A stretch of 64,000 nucleotides of DNA from Allocatelliglobosispora scoriae. GTDB lineage: Bacteria; Actinomycetota; Actinomycetes; Mycobacteriales; Micromonosporaceae. The position numbers were made by a program, and so were the translations under genes. The notes beneath the pieces were generated by a model. That model saw only the letters and a program-made list of their open reading frames with translations. It was not told the DNA's origin and searched no databases. Location of the stretch: the NCBI RefSeq assembly GCF_014204945.1, contig NZ_JACHMN010000003.1:1116001-1180000 (forward strand), read 5' to 3'. Positions 19,214 to 28,533 of the stretch are shown piece after piece. How positions within the stretch are numbered: the stretch's first letter is position 1; each line of letters starts with the position of its first letter.

Positions 19214-19781
19214 CGACCACGTACCGCAGGCTCTCAAGATCCTGATCGCGGGTGGCTTCGGCGCCGGCAAGACCACGCTCGTCTCCTCGGTCAGCGAGAT
19301 CAGCCCGCTGCGGACGGAGGAGGTCCTCACCAGCGCGAGCACGGGGATCGACGACATGTCGGGCGTCGAGCAGAAGCGCACCACCACCGTCGCGATGGAC
19401 TTCGGCCGGATCACGCTGAGCCCGAAGCTGGTGCTCTACCTCTTCGGCACCCCCGGTCAGGAGCGGTTCCTCTTCCTCTGGGACGAGCTCTCCACCGGCA
19501 GCCTCGGTGCAGTGGTGCTCGCCGATACCCGGCGGCTCGCCGACAGCTTCCCGGTGATCGACTACTTCGAGCGCCGCAACACGCCCTTCCTCGTCGCGGT
19601 CAACTGCTTCGACGGCAACCGGACCCACAGCGCCACCCAGGTGCGGACGGCGCTCGACCTCGAGCAGCACGTCCCGGTGGTGCTCTGCGACGCCCGCCAG
19701 CGCGACTCGGTCAAGGAGGTGCTGATCACCCTGATCGAGCACATCCTGCGCCGGGGCGGCGCCCAGATCGCGCGGCGCTGA
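19194..19781 (+). CDS. cvnD: Small Ras-like GTPase of the conservon (CvnD type)
   Basis: 195 residues. P-loop GGFGAGKTT at 20-28, switch II DFGRI...LFGTPGQERF (G3 as GTPGQ near 77-81), and an ANCFDG segment in the G4 position (VAVNCFDG, where Ras has NKxD). This is the MglA/CvnD class of prokaryotic small GTPases that associate with roadblock partners. It closes the conservon and is followed by a strong terminator. Its output in this organism is not visible; conservons in Streptomyces affect development and secondary metabolism. Confidence 0.93.
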   Translation: MDYARSDDHVPQALKILIAGGFGAGKTTLVSSVSEISPLRTEEVLTSASTGIDDMSGVEQKRTTTVAMDFGRITLSPKLVLYLFGTPGQERFLFLWDELSTGSLGAVVLADTRRLADSFPVIDYFERRNTPFLVAVNCFDGNRTHSATQVRTALDLEQHVPVVLCDARQRDSVKEVLITLIEHILRRGGAQIARR

Positions 19782-19801
19782 GCCGGGCGGCGTGAATACA
19801 C

Positions 19802-19832
19802 CGCGGGGCGGGTCCGATGGACCCGCCCCGCG
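19802..19832. terminator. Strong hairpin between cvnD and the beta-glucosidase gene
   Basis: Perfect 14-bp GC-rich stem (19802-19815 with 19819-19832) and 3-base loop between two convergent genes, so it can serve both strands. No T tract follows. Confidence 0.75.
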
Positions 19833-19848
19833 TTACCCCACACCTGGG

Positions 19849-21219
19849 TCAGATGCCGTTGGTGGCGATCACCGACTGGTACCAGTGCGCGCTGCGCTTG
19901 AGAACCCGCTCCTGTGTCTCGTAATCGATGAAGACCAGGCCCCAGCGCTCGTCGTAGCCCGAGTTCCACTCGAAGTTGTCCATCAGCGACCAGACGTGGA
20001 AGCTCTCCAGCTTGACACCCTGCTCCAGCGCCGAGTGCACGGCGGCGAGGTGGCTGCGCAGGAACTCCACCCGGTTGGCGTCGTCGACGGCACCGTCGTC
20101 GCTGCGCCGGTCGGGGCAGGGCAGGCCGTTCTCGGTGATGGTGAGCGGGATGTCGCCGTAGTCCTTCTTGACCCGGAGCAGGATGTCGGTCATGCCCTGC
20201 GGGTAGTTCTGCTGCCAGGACGCCATCGTCACCGGGTGCCGCACGATCGTCTCGCCGGTGCCGGTCACGTAGTAGGGCGTGTAGTACTGGATCGCCAGCA
20301 GGTCGACCGGGCTCGCGATGACCTTGAGGTCGCCGTCCTTGATGTTGCTCACCATCGGGCTGAACTGGTCGATGGCGTCGAGCGTGTCCTGCGGGTAGGA
20401 GCCCCGGAAGATCGGGTCGAGGTAGAGCCGGTTCTCGAAGCCGTCCAGCTCGTGCGTGGCCGCGATCGCCTCGGTCGACGCGTCGGCCGGGTAGCACGGG
20501 TGCAGGTTGAGCGCCGCGCCGACCCGGGTGGCCGGGCCGAGGTGCGGCCGGATCGCCTGCACGGCGAGCCCGTGCGCGAGCATCAGGTGGTGGGCGGCGA
20601 TGTAGGCGGCCGACGGGTCCTCGAAACCGGGGGCGTGGTGGCCCATCAGGTAGCCGTTCTGGACCACGGTCTTCGGCTCGTTGATCGTCAGCCAGGTCGG
20701 GACCGCGTCGCCGAGGGCCTCGGCCACCACGGCGGCGTACTCCGCGAAGCGGTAGGCGGTGTCGCGGTTCTCCCAGCCACCGGCCTCGTGCAGCGTCTGC
20801 GGCGTGTCCCAGTGATAGAGCGTCAGCATCGGCGTGATGCCCCGGTCGTGCAGCCCGTCGACGAGTCGCTTGTAGAAGTCGAGGCCCTTGGGGTTGACCG
20901 GGCCGCGACCGTTGGGGACGACTCGCGACCAGGAGACGCTGAATCGATAGGAGTGCAGCCCCAGATCCTTGATCAGGTCCAGGTCGTCGGCGTACCGGTG
21001 GTAGTGGTCAGCGGCGACGTCCCCGGTGTCACCGCCACGGATCTTGCCGGGCGTGTGACTGAACCAGTCCCACACCGACGGGCCTCGTCCATCGACAGCC
21101 GCGGCGCCCTCGATCTGGTACGCCGACGTGGCCGCGCCCCATACGAAGCCCTCCGGGAAGCGAAGTCCCAGCGTCGGCTCCCGTGATGGAGGATGAGGGG
21201 GCTGGGTAGGCACCGGCAT
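19849..21219 (-). CDS. GH1 family beta-glucosidase
   Basis: 456 residues, ATG 21219 with AAGGAG 6 bases upstream. Typical family 1 glycoside hydrolase: N-terminal signature [18 protein letters not shown], acid/base Glu181 in TINEPK, nucleophile Glu363 in ITENGLP, and the C-terminal WSLMDNFEW motif. No signal peptide, so it should hydrolyse imported cellobiose or other beta-glucosides in the cytoplasm. Two LacI-family operators of CebR type lie just upstream in the shared promoter region with glpK, which predicts induction by cellobiose or related sugars. Length is normal for the family. Confidence 0.95.
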   Translation of the reverse strand: MPVPTQPPHPPSREPTLGLRFPEGFVWGAATSAYQIEGAAAVDGRGPSVWDWFSHTPGKIRGGDTGDVAADHYHRYADDLDLIKDLGLHSYRFSVSWSRVVPNGRGPVNPKGLDFYKRLVDGLHDRGITPMLTLYHWDTPQTLHEAGGWENRDTAYRFAEYAAVVAEALGDAVPTWLTINEPKTVVQNGYLMGHHAPGFEDPSAAYIAAHHLMLAHGLAVQAIRPHLGPATRVGAALNLHPCYPADASTEAIAATHELDGFENRLYLDPIFRGSYPQDTLDAIDQFSPMVSNIKDGDLKVIASPVDLLAIQYYTPYYVTGTGETIVRHPVTMASWQQNYPQGMTDILLRVKKDYGDIPLTITENGLPCPDRRSDDGAVDDANRVEFLRSHLAAVHSALEQGVKLESFHVWSLMDNFEWNSGYDERWGLVFIDYETQERVLKRSAHWYQSVIATNGI

Positions 21220-21253
21220 CGCTTCTCCTTGTAACGTTTTGGGAACGTATGCG

Positions 21254-21267
21254 TGGGAACGCTCCCA
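21254..21267. promoter_or_regulatory. LacI/CebR-like operator 1
   Basis: TGGGAACGCTCCCA, a near-perfect 14-bp dyad matching the TGGGAGCGCTCCCA site used by the cellobiose repressor CebR. It sits 35 bp upstream of the beta-glucosidase start. A half-site (TTGGGAACG) lies at about 21238. The repressor gene is not in this window. Confidence 0.8.
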
Positions 21268-21317
21268 ACCTGCGCAATATTCCCGACTCAGCATTACTGG
21301 CGAGAGACCGGAGGGCG

Positions 21318-21331
21318 TGGGAGCGTTCCCA
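21318..21331. promoter_or_regulatory. LacI/CebR-like operator 2
   Basis: TGGGAGCGTTCCCA, the reverse complement of operator 1, centred 64 bp from it (about six helical turns), which would allow looping or joint repression. The remaining stretch to the glycerol kinase start (21332-21545) contains no gene and no clear ribosome site. Confidence 0.8.
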
Positions 21332-21545
21332 TGAATCTGTGCGCGACTTTAGTTGCCCTTCGCACCGAAAGGAAGCCCTCAAATGGCGCAATATCTATGC
21401 CTACCCCCTGACCTGCCATAACAGACAAGAGCTCAGAAGGCAGCAACGGTTAACACCCTCGCAACACCACCTAGGAGCACTCCACTGTCAACGCCCACCG
21501 TCAAGCCGCTGCCCCACATCGCCTCCCCTGAGCAACAATGGCGCA

Positions 21546-23012
21546 GTGCGCTACATAGCAGCCATCGACCAGGGCACCACCTCGTCCAGGTGCATCATCT
21601 TCGATCACCATGGTGCGGTGGTCTCCAGCAGCAACAGGGAGCACCGGCAGATCTTCCCCCGGCCGGGCTGGGTCGAGCACGACCCCGAGGAGATCTGGGC
21701 CAACGTCAAGACCGTCGTCAGGCACGCCCTCGACGAGGCCGGACTCACCCGGGCGGACCTCGCCGCCGTCGGCATCACCAACCAGCGTGAGACGACCGTG
21801 GTCTGGGACCGCAGGACCGGTCGCCCGGTGCACAACGCGATCGTCTGGCAGGACACCCGGACCGACACGATGCTGCCGTCCTTCGGCCACCCCGATGTCT
21901 TCCGGGAGAAGACCGGACTGCCGCTCGCCACCTATTTCGCGGGCCCGAAGCTGCGCTGGCTGCTCGACAACGTCCCCGGTCTGCGCGAGCGCGCCGAGGC
22001 CGGCGAGGTGCTCTTCGGCACGATCGACACGTGGCTGATCTGGAACCTGACCGGCCGCCACCTCACCGACGTGACCAACGCGAGCCGTACCCTGCTGATG
22101 AACCTGCGCTCGCTCGCCTGGGACGACGAGATCATCGAGGCGATGGGGATCCCGAGGGCGATGCTGCCGGAGATCCGGGCGTCGGTCGAGGTCTACGGCG
22201 AGGCGACGGGGGACCTGGCCGGGGTGCCGGTCGCGGCGGCCTTCGGCGATCAGCAGGCGGCGCTGTTCGGCCAGACCTGCTTCGCGGTCGGCGATGCCAA
22301 GTGCACCTACGGTACGGGGAGCTTCCTGCTGCTCAACACCGGTACGCGACCCGTCGTCTCCCAGCACGGGCTGCTCACCACCGTCGGCTACAAGATCTCC
22401 GGCCAGCAGGCCGTCTACGCGCTGGAGGGCGCGATCGCGGTGACCGGCTCGCTGATCCAGTGGCTCCGCGACAACCTGGGCATCATCGATTCGGCCGACG
22501 AGATCGAGGCGCTGGCGGCGAGCGTCGAGGACAACGGGGGCTGCTACCTCGTCCCGGCGTTCGCGGGGCTGTTCGCACCGCACTGGCGCACGGACGCCCG
22601 GGGTGTCCTGGCCGGACTGACCGGCTATATCACCAAGGCCCACATCGCCCGGGCGGCGCTGGAGGCATCGGCGTGGCAGACCCGGGAGGTCGTCGACGCG
22701 ATGAACGCCGACTCCAAGGTCGACCTGACCGGCCTGCGGGTCGACGGGGGCATGACGGCGAACGGGCTGCTGATGCAGTTCCTCGCCGACGTGCTCGACG
22801 TGCCCGTCGTACGCCCGGTGGTCTCGGAGACGACGAGCCTGGGCGCCGCCTACGGCGCGGGGCTGGCGGTCGGCTACTGGCCGGACCTGGCGACGCTGAA
22901 GGCGCAGTGGCAGGCGTCGGCGCAGTGGTCCCCGGCGATGGACCCGGCCCTGCGCGACCGTGAGCTGGCCCAGTGGCGCAAGGCGGTCCAGCGAACCCTC
23001 GACTGGGCGTAG
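21546..23012 (+). CDS. glpK: Glycerol kinase
   Basis: 488 residues from GTG 21546; the ATG at 21538 is out of frame. FGGY-family kinase that phosphorylates glycerol to sn-glycerol 3-phosphate in the cytoplasm. Visible motifs: [17 protein letters not shown] at the N-terminus, [44 protein letters not shown] and the [19 protein letters not shown] segment near the C-terminus. Length is normal. No strong ribosome site precedes the start. It shares an upstream region and the two LacI-type operators with the divergent beta-glucosidase, an uncommon pairing, and its 3' end runs directly into a composite palindromic element. No glpF or glpD lies next to it. Confidence 0.93.
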   Translation: MRYIAAIDQGTTSSRCIIFDHHGAVVSSSNREHRQIFPRPGWVEHDPEEIWANVKTVVRHALDEAGLTRADLAAVGITNQRETTVVWDRRTGRPVHNAIVWQDTRTDTMLPSFGHPDVFREKTGLPLATYFAGPKLRWLLDNVPGLRERAEAGEVLFGTIDTWLIWNLTGRHLTDVTNASRTLLMNLRSLAWDDEIIEAMGIPRAMLPEIRASVEVYGEATGDLAGVPVAAAFGDQQAALFGQTCFAVGDAKCTYGTGSFLLLNTGTRPVVSQHGLLTTVGYKISGQQAVYALEGAIAVTGSLIQWLRDNLGIIDSADEIEALAASVEDNGGCYLVPAFAGLFAPHWRTDARGVLAGLTGYITKAHIARAALEASAWQTREVVDAMNADSKVDLTGLRVDGGMTANGLLMQFLADVLDVPVVRPVVSETTSLGAAYGAGLAVGYWPDLATLKAQWQASAQWSPAMDPALRDRELAQWRKAVQRTLDWA

Positions 23013-23162
23013 CCAAGATCGCCGCAACTCATGAAGAGTTGGTCCTGACAGCGGTGACGCTTTGCAGCAAAGCGTGCCCATTTCGCGCTGTGAGGCCACG
23101 CTTTGCTGCAAAGCGTGACGAGGGGTTAGCACCAACTCTTCAAGAGTTGCGGCGATCTTGGC
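23012..23162. repeat. Composite nested palindromes at glpK 3' end
   Basis: Outer 19-bp arms (GCCAAGATCGCCGCAACTC at 23012-23030, its complement at 23144-23162) enclose two R-type palindromes (23025-23041, variant with CTCAT; 23133-23149, perfect) and two inner palindromes, 23057-23075 and 23097-23117, built on GCTTTGC(A/T)GCAAAGC. The left arm begins within the glpK stop codon. It could form one large or several small hairpins and probably terminates glpK; there is no T tract. Confidence 0.8.
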
Positions 23163-23248
23163 GCGGGCCGTGGGGCAGGCGAGCAATGGGAAGGAAGGCC
23201 TGGACCGACCGCCCTCGATACGGTGAGGCCGATCGGCGGAGGGCTGGG

Positions 23249-23881
23249 ATGGAAGTCGAAGAGGTCTGGCGGGCTGTCCGCCGCGAACGGCTGGGCGTGG
23301 CCGCGATGCTGGAGCAACTCTCGCCGCAGGAGTGGCGGGAGCCGTCGCTGTGTGCGGGGTGGACGGTACGCGAGGTCGCCGCGCACCTGACGATGCAGGA
23401 CCGGATCGGGCCGCTGAGCCCGCTGCGCGAGGTGATCCGGGCCCGGGGCAACTTCAACCGGATGGCCGATCAGACCGCGCGGCGCCTGGCCCGGCAGCCG
23501 ACGGCGAAGCTCGTCTCGGACCTGCGGGATCTCGCCGAGTCGCGGCGGATGGGGTTCACGATGCGGCCCGCCGAGGCGCTGCTGGACATGCTCACGCACA
23601 GCCAGGACATCGCGCTGCCGCTGGGCCGGGTCTACCCGCTGCCGATCGAGGCGAGCCGGGTGGCGGCGGAGCGGGTGTGGGGGATGACGTTCCCGTTCCT
23701 GGCGCGGTGGCGGCTGCGCGGGTTCCGGCTCGTCGCCACCGACATCGAGTGGTCGCGCGGCCGGGGCGCCGAGGTCCGCGGCCCGATCGGGGCGATGCTG
23801 TTGCTGCTGGCCGGGCGGAGGGCGAGCCTGTCGCAGCTCTCCGGTACGGGAGCCGCCGCGCTCGCCGCCCGACTGGGCTGA
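23249..23881 (+). CDS. Maleylpyruvate isomerase/DinB-like family protein
   Basis: 210 residues, ATG 23249 after GGAGGG. The N-terminal four-helix DinB-like fold is recognisable from VWRAVRRERLGVAAMLEQLSPQEWREPSLCAGWTVREVAAHLT, the standard opening of the mycothiol-dependent maleylpyruvate isomerase-like (TIGR03083) family; the His of AAHLT and a later His (DMLTHSQD) are the usual metal ligands. Substrate is unknown; members act as thiol transferases using mycothiol. Soluble, no signal. Ends at a clear hairpin terminator. Confidence 0.85.
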   Translation: MEVEEVWRAVRRERLGVAAMLEQLSPQEWREPSLCAGWTVREVAAHLTMQDRIGPLSPLREVIRARGNFNRMADQTARRLARQPTAKLVSDLRDLAESRRMGFTMRPAEALLDMLTHSQDIALPLGRVYPLPIEASRVAAERVWGMTFPFLARWRLRGFRLVATDIEWSRGRGAEVRGPIGAMLLLLAGRRASLSQLSGTGAAALAARLG

Positions 23882-23895
23882 TCGCGAGCCCAGGA

Positions 23896-23931
23896 GCCGG
23901 TGTTCCCGATCGTGCACTCGGGAACACCGGC
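23896..23931 (+). terminator. Hairpin terminator
   Basis: Perfect 14-bp stem GCCGGTGTTCCCGA (23896-23909) with 23918-23931, 8-base loop, 15 bases past the isomerase-like gene. Followed only by a weak CGTTCTGG. Confidence 0.65.
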
Positions 23932-24030
23932 CGTTCTGGTCCGGCTCCGGCGTGACATGTGATCGTCATCCGCGAATGAGATCGTCTACTGTGGATGCCT
24001 TCAGCCGATGATCAGTGGAGTGGCGAACGT

Positions 24031-24495
24031 ATGGCGAGCGGACATGAGCTGACCCTGGGGCGCAGCATCGGGATCTCCTTCGAACACGGTGAGGACCTCT
24101 TCGGCGGGATCGCCGAGGTCTGCCGGGAGCTGGAGGTTCGACAGGGCTTCATTCCGATGTTCATCGCGGGACTCAGCGAGGTCTCCCTCGCCGGCACCTG
24201 CTCCCGCGTCGAGGACCTCGCCGCCCCGGTCTGGGAGAGCGTGGACCTGTCCTACGTGGAGGCGCACGGTTCGGGGACGATCGCCTTCGAACCGGAGGGC
24301 GGCGGGATCAGCACCCACATCCACCTGTCGGTCGGGCGACGCCATCAGGCCGCCGTCGGGCACACGAGCCACCTGCTGCAGGCGAAGGTCCAGTTCCTCG
24401 TGGAGATGCTGCTGGTCGAGGTGGTGTCCCCGGCGATGCGGCGGCCCCTCGTGCCGGAGCTCTACGGAGTACCCCGGCTGCAGTACACCGTCTGA
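24031..24495 (+). CDS. PCC/DUF296 domain protein
   Basis: 154 residues from ATG 24031 (the frame opens at 23995). The sequence fits the PCC (plants and prokaryotes conserved, DUF296) fold: GRSIGISFEHGEDLFGGIAEVCRELEVRQGFIPMFIAGLSEVSL at the N-terminus and the THIHLSVGRR His-rich motif near 100 that often binds metal, ending with the EVVSP...RRPLVPELYG segment. Bacterial members are small trimeric proteins with unknown or DNA-associated roles. It converges with the DUF4352 gene, leaving just 4 bp between stops. Confidence 0.8.
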   Translation: MASGHELTLGRSIGISFEHGEDLFGGIAEVCRELEVRQGFIPMFIAGLSEVSLAGTCSRVEDLAAPVWESVDLSYVEAHGSGTIAFEPEGGGISTHIHLSVGRRHQAAVGHTSHLLQAKVQFLVEMLLVEVVSPAMRRPLVPELYGVPRLQYTV

Positions 24496-24499
24496 GCGA

Positions 24500-25240
24500 C
24501 TATGCGTACTGCCAAAAGGCGGCAGCCTTGCCGAAGTCGACATACTGCACCTTGGCACCCTTGGCGGCGGCCTTCGGGGCATCGAAAACGATCTTGCCGC
24601 TCGTCTTCTGGCCCGGGTTGAGTGTGACTGTGTCCAGGTTGCCGGAGATGCCCGCGATGAAGGTCTCTGACTCGTAGACTGTTCCGTCGGCGGCGATCAG
24701 CTTGAAGTCGGAGGGCTCGGCGAGGTAGGTGTCAGCCCCGTCGACGAAGACGATCTCGATGTCGACAGTGATGTAGCCGCGCTCACCGGTGTCGTCGTCG
24801 AACTGGTTGGATGAGCGTACGCCTGTCTTCATTCCCCTGACGGTCACCTTGAGGTTCTTGTCGAGGGAGGTGGTGATCGGCACCTGCGTGCCGGCCTTCA
24901 CTGTGGCCGGGCCACCCGGAGGTGCCGCCTCGGCCGAGGGCGCTCCTGCGTCAGTCTTCCCGGCGAGAGGGACTGTCCCCTTCTGTGTCGAACCAGCCGA
25001 CGGGGCGGGAGTGTCGGAGCTGAGGGCGATCGCGACGAATCCGGCGAAGCAGATCAGCATCACAGCGCCGACGACTCCGAGAGTGATCCACAATGCGCTG
25101 TTGGAGCGCTTGGGCGGCGGTGGTGCGAACGGTCGCCATGCCGTTCCATCCCACTGGAATCCATTTACCACAGCGCCCACGGGGTAGGAGTTCTGTGGTG
25201 CGGGCACGATGGGATCGTTGGGCAGGGGTGGAAGCGTCAT
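24500..25240 (-). CDS. Single-pass membrane protein with DUF4352 domain
   Basis: 246 residues, ATG 25240 with AAGGA 7 bases upstream. N-terminal Pro-rich cytoplasmic region ending with a DUF2510-like patch (GFQWDGTAWRPFAPPPP, a Trp-rich motif), one membrane helix (about 52-75, LWITLGVVGAVMLICFAGFVAIAL), then an Ala/Pro linker and an extracellular immunoglobulin-like DUF4352 domain (about 115-246) with the usual GERGYITVDIEIVF...FKLIAADGTVYES...LNPGQKTSGKIVFD pattern. Such proteins sit on the outer face of the membrane; ligand unknown. Confidence 0.85.
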   Translation of the reverse strand: MTLPPLPNDPIVPAPQNSYPVGAVVNGFQWDGTAWRPFAPPPPKRSNSALWITLGVVGAVMLICFAGFVAIALSSDTPAPSAGSTQKGTVPLAGKTDAGAPSAEAAPPGGPATVKAGTQVPITTSLDKNLKVTVRGMKTGVRSSNQFDDDTGERGYITVDIEIVFVDGADTYLAEPSDFKLIAADGTVYESETFIAGISGNLDTVTLNPGQKTSGKIVFDAPKAAAKGAKVQYVDFGKAAAFWQYA

Positions 25241-25667
25241 GGCGATCCTTGGGTTAGGGGGTGACTGGGTCACGCTATTCACCGGTCACGACTACAGGGA
25301 GTGCCTGTCTGACCACTAAGGATTGACGATCTGGCGCCCGGCATGGCCGAGGCGGCACGTTGGGCGGCCGACAATGGCTGGTCTCCGTGTCGCTTCCAAC
25401 AGCTCACCGGGCATGGGGATGCCGTGCTGCCTCTACCGGGGTACGCCGAAAAGCGCTCGCCGGGTGAACACTCGGCTGCTGCCGTAACCTACCGTTAACG
25501 CCATCGCGAGAACGATCGGTGACGATGTCCGGCCGGGCGTCGGACGACGTTTCGATCAGCTTCCGCGCCGCGGGGTCGAGGATCCAACCCACTACCCCCT
25601 CGGGGGTACGCCGACCGACCACCACGGGGGGACGCTCGTCGATCGTTGCGGCCATAGCGTTCCGGGC
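25241..25667. other. Intergenic region, no firm gene
   Basis: 427 bp between the divergent DUF4352 and membrane protein genes. It contains a 51-codon open frame (25343-25498) without a ribosome site and with no recognisable product, and a GTGACTGGGTCAC dyad at about 25260 near the DUF4352 promoter. Nothing else stands out. Confidence 0.5.
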
Positions 25668-26567
25668 ATGTTGACAGCGATATTTCGGCAGGTCCGGCCG
25701 GTCACCGGGCAGCAGCGGCTGCTGTGGTGGAGCGGGGCGCTGCTGCTCGCCTCGGCGGTCGTCCACACCGTGGTGGCGATCGTCGACGGCGGCCCCTGGC
25801 TCGGTGCGGTCTCCTGGCGCAAGCCGGTCGTCTTCGGCTTCTCTTTCGGCGTCCTGCTCTGGTCGGCCGTCTGGATCATGCGCAACCTCAGCGACCGCTG
25901 GTTCGGCTGGCTGCCCGCGGGGCTGCTCGGCGGCGCGTCGCTGCTGGAGGTCTCGCTCATCACGATGCAGCGCTGGCGGGGCGTGCCGTCGCACTTCAAC
26001 GCCGACACCACCCTCGACGACAACGTCTTCTCCGTGATGGGGATGTCGGTGGTCGTCGTCGTGCTCGCCGTGGTCTGGCTGCTCGTCTGGGCACTCGTAC
26101 GCTTCCGGGGGTCTCCGGCGGCCCGGCTCGCGGCCGTCGCCGGTCTGCTGGCGGTGCTGGCGAGCGGCGTGATCGGCAAGGACATGATCGCCGAGGGCGA
26201 GGCGGTCGTCGCCGCCACCGGGCACGTCCCGGCGGGGGTCGTCTTCGGTGTCGAGGGCAGCGCGAAGCTCGCCCACGCGGTGGCGATGCACGGGCTCCAG
26301 TTGCTGATCGCGCTCGCCATCGGGCTCCGGCTGGGCCGGCGGAGCAGCCGGAGCCAGACGGGGATCATGCTGCTGGCGATCGGCGGCTACGGTGCGCTGC
26401 TCACCTCGGTGACCGTCACGGCGTACGCGGGAAGGTCCGTCACGGACCCGCAGCCGCCGATGGCGCTGCTCGGCGCGGCCGGGGTGATCGTGGTGGCGGC
26501 CTGCCTGGCGGTGACCGCGGCGGCGTGGGTGCGACGGCCCGTCCTGGCCGAACCGGCCGCGGCGTGA
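25668..26567 (+). CDS. Seven- or eight-helix membrane protein of unknown function
   Basis: 299 residues with about seven hydrophobic helices (starting LLWWSGALLLASAVVHTVVAIV and WRKPVVFGFSFGVLLWSAVWI). The WRKPVVFGFS segment and the repeated pattern of helix pairs are seen in a family of actinobacterial membrane proteins often placed beside NarL-type two-component genes; no transport or catalytic motif can be named. It ends 12 bp before the sensor kinase, so it is probably co-transcribed and may be the sensor's partner or target. No strong ribosome site before ATG 25668. Confidence 0.8.
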   Translation: MLTAIFRQVRPVTGQQRLLWWSGALLLASAVVHTVVAIVDGGPWLGAVSWRKPVVFGFSFGVLLWSAVWIMRNLSDRWFGWLPAGLLGGASLLEVSLITMQRWRGVPSHFNADTTLDDNVFSVMGMSVVVVVLAVVWLLVWALVRFRGSPAARLAAVAGLLAVLASGVIGKDMIAEGEAVVAATGHVPAGVVFGVEGSAKLAHAVAMHGLQLLIALAIGLRLGRRSSRSQTGIMLLAIGGYGALLTSVTVTAYAGRSVTDPQPPMALLGAAGVIVVAACLAVTAAAWVRRPVLAEPAAA

Positions 26568-26579
26568 TGAGGTAGCGGC

Positions 26580-27767
26580 ATGGCCGACGACGCAGCCCGC
26601 ACCGCGTGGCGCCCGGGCGCCCCGGTGCGGGCGGCGGCGCTCCAGGAGCTTCTGACCAGGGCGGGCGCTCGCATCAGCGCCCGCCTCGGCACCGTCCCGG
26701 CGCGGACGCTGGACGTGGCGCTCGCCGCCGGGATGCTGGCGGGGATGGTCGCCGACCAGCTCGGCATGGCCGCCGAGCTCGGTCCGATGCTGCCGGTGGC
26801 GATCGTCTACGCCGCGGTGATCGCGGGCAGTCTCGCCCTGCGGCGGCGGGCTCCGGTGACCGCCTACGCCATCGGCACGGCGGCTCTGGCGGGGGAGGCG
26901 CTGTGGGTGATGTCCGACGGGCTGGCGCCCTACGCCAACATCATCGGGCTCTACTCCGTCGGCCTCTACGCCACCCGGGGCCGCGCGCTCTGGGGACCGG
27001 TGCTCGTGCTGCCGGGAGTGCTCGCCTACTTCGCCCGGCTGGACTCGTCGCCGACGCTGCCGGTCGGGGTCCTCTTCGCCTGGCTGCTCGCGTGGGCGGC
27101 AGGTTTCAGCGGAGCCCGGCGCCGCGAGCGGCAGGAGGCGGCGCGGAGCCTGCTGCGCTTCACCGCCGTCGCGGAGGAGCGGGCGCGGATCGCCCGCGAG
27201 CTGCACGATCTCATCGGGCACACGGTCAACGTCATGCTCGTGCAGGCGGGTGCCGGGCGGGTGGTGCTCGACAGCGATCCCGGCAAGGCACGCGAGCTGC
27301 TGCTGAGCGTCGAGCAGACCGGCCGGGACGCGCTCGACGAGCTGGATCGCGTCCTCGGGGCGCTGCGCCAGGACACGGGGCCCGACCAGCAGCCCGGCCT
27401 CGCCGAGCTGGCCCGGCTCGCCCAGCGGATGGCCGCGGCCGGGATGGCGGTCACGGTCCTGGTCGAGCCCTCGGTGGGGGAGTTGCCGCGCAGCGTGGAC
27501 CTCTCGGCGTACCGGATAGTGCAGGAAGCCCTGACCAACGCGCTGCGGCACGGGCGCGCGGCCCGGGCCACCGTCTCGGTCAGCCGGAACGGGCCTGACC
27601 TGCGGCTGGAGGTCGCCGATGCGGGACGGGGACCGCTGCCGGGCTACCGGCCGGGGCGCGGCCTGCTGGGGATCGCCGAGCGGGCGGCGCTCTTCGCCGG
27701 GACCGTGGAGCACGGGCGCGGCGACGGGGGCGGGTTCCGGGTGCGGGCCGCGCTGAAGGTCTCATGA
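26580..27767 (+). CDS. NarL-family sensor histidine kinase
   Basis: 395 residues. Four to five N-terminal membrane helices (about 40-180) with short loops and no large external sensor domain, then a HisKA_3 dimerisation segment with phospho-accepting His209 in RIARELHDLIGHTVNVML, and a HATPase domain with N box VQEALTNALRHGRA and the glycine-rich VADAGRGP...GRGLLGIAERA. It is a typical membrane-sensing kinase of the LiaS/DesK architecture. The stop overlaps the start of the response regulator (ATGA). Confidence 0.93.
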   Translation: MADDAARTAWRPGAPVRAAALQELLTRAGARISARLGTVPARTLDVALAAGMLAGMVADQLGMAAELGPMLPVAIVYAAVIAGSLALRRRAPVTAYAIGTAALAGEALWVMSDGLAPYANIIGLYSVGLYATRGRALWGPVLVLPGVLAYFARLDSSPTLPVGVLFAWLLAWAAGFSGARRRERQEAARSLLRFTAVAEERARIARELHDLIGHTVNVMLVQAGAGRVVLDSDPGKARELLLSVEQTGRDALDELDRVLGALRQDTGPDQQPGLAELARLAQRMAAAGMAVTVLVEPSVGELPRSVDLSAYRIVQEALTNALRHGRAARATVSVSRNGPDLRLEVADAGRGPLPGYRPGRGLLGIAERAALFAGTVEHGRGDGGGFRVRAALKVS

Positions 27768-28426
27768 CGATCCGGGTGCTGCTCGCCGACGACGACGCGC
27801 TGCTGCGCGCCGGGGTCGCCGTGGTGCTCGGTGCCGCCGACGGCATCGAGGTGGTGGGCGAGGCCGCCGACGGGCTCGCGGCGGTGGAGCTGTGCCGCTC
27901 GCTCGCGCCGGACCTGGTCCTGATGGACGTGCGGATGCCCGGGATCGACGGCATCGAGGCGACGCGGCGGATCGTCGCGGCCGGGCTCCCGGCGCGCGTC
28001 CTGGTCCTCACCACGTTCCGCCACGATGAGTACGTGTGGGGAGCGCTCCGCGCGGGTGCCAGCGGTTTCCTGCTCAAGCGGGCCTCGCCGGAGCGGCTGG
28101 CGGATGCCGTGCGCACCGTGGCGGCCGGCGACACCCTGCTGGACCCGTCGGTGACCCACGATCTCGTGGAGCACTTCGTCCGCCGGGCAGCGTCGGCACC
28201 GGCCCCGGCCGAGCAGGACCGGCTCGCCGGACTGACCCAGCGGGAGGTGCAGGTGCTGCGGTTGATCGCGCAGGGCTACTCCAACGAGGAGATCGCCGGG
28301 CTGCTCGTGATCGCCGAGTCGACGGCGAAGACCCACGTCAAGCGCATCCTCGCCAAGGTCGGCGCCCGGGACCGGGCCCAGGCCGTGGTCCTCGCCTACC
28401 GCACCGGCCTGGTCACCCCCGGCTGA
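27764..28426 (+). CDS. LuxR/NarL-family response regulator
   Basis: 220 residues. Receiver domain with acidic pair Asp10-Asp11 (LLADDDALLRAG), phosphorylation site Asp55 in LVLMDVRMPG and Lys near 106 (FLLKRASPE); C-terminal helix-turn-helix GLTQREVQVLRLIAQGYSNEEIAGLLVIAESTAKTHVKRILAKVGARDRAQAV. Partner of the preceding kinase through translational coupling. Targets unknown; the upstream membrane protein gene is a candidate. Followed by a long near-perfect inverted repeat acting as bidirectional terminator. Confidence 0.95.
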   Translation: MTIRVLLADDDALLRAGVAVVLGAADGIEVVGEAADGLAAVELCRSLAPDLVLMDVRMPGIDGIEATRRIVAAGLPARVLVLTTFRHDEYVWGALRAGASGFLLKRASPERLADAVRTVAAGDTLLDPSVTHDLVEHFVRRAASAPAPAEQDRLAGLTQREVQVLRLIAQGYSNEEIAGLLVIAESTAKTHVKRILAKVGARDRAQAVVLAYRTGLVTPG

Positions 28427-28440
28427 AGCCTGCGGTCCGT

Positions 28441-28519
28441 GCCAAGATCGCCGCAACTCTTCAAGAGTTGGTCCTAAACCCGTTAGGGCCAACTCTTGAA
28501 GAGTTGCGGCGATCTTGGG
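28441..28519. terminator. 37-bp inverted repeat of the R family, likely bidirectional terminator
   Basis: Arms 28441-28477 and 28483-28519 are complementary at all but two positions, loop of 5 bases. Each arm holds one perfect CAACTCTT(C/G)AAGAGTTG palindrome (28454-28470, 28490-28506) flanked outside by AAGATCGCCG. It fills the gap between the convergent response regulator and diiron oxygenase genes. No T tract. Confidence 0.8.
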
Positions 28520-28533
28520 GTCGGCGCTGAAGG

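Noticed and set aside
25343-25498. 51-codon open frame upstream of the membrane protein gene
   Set aside because: No ribosome site, no recognisable product, and no coupling to neighbours.
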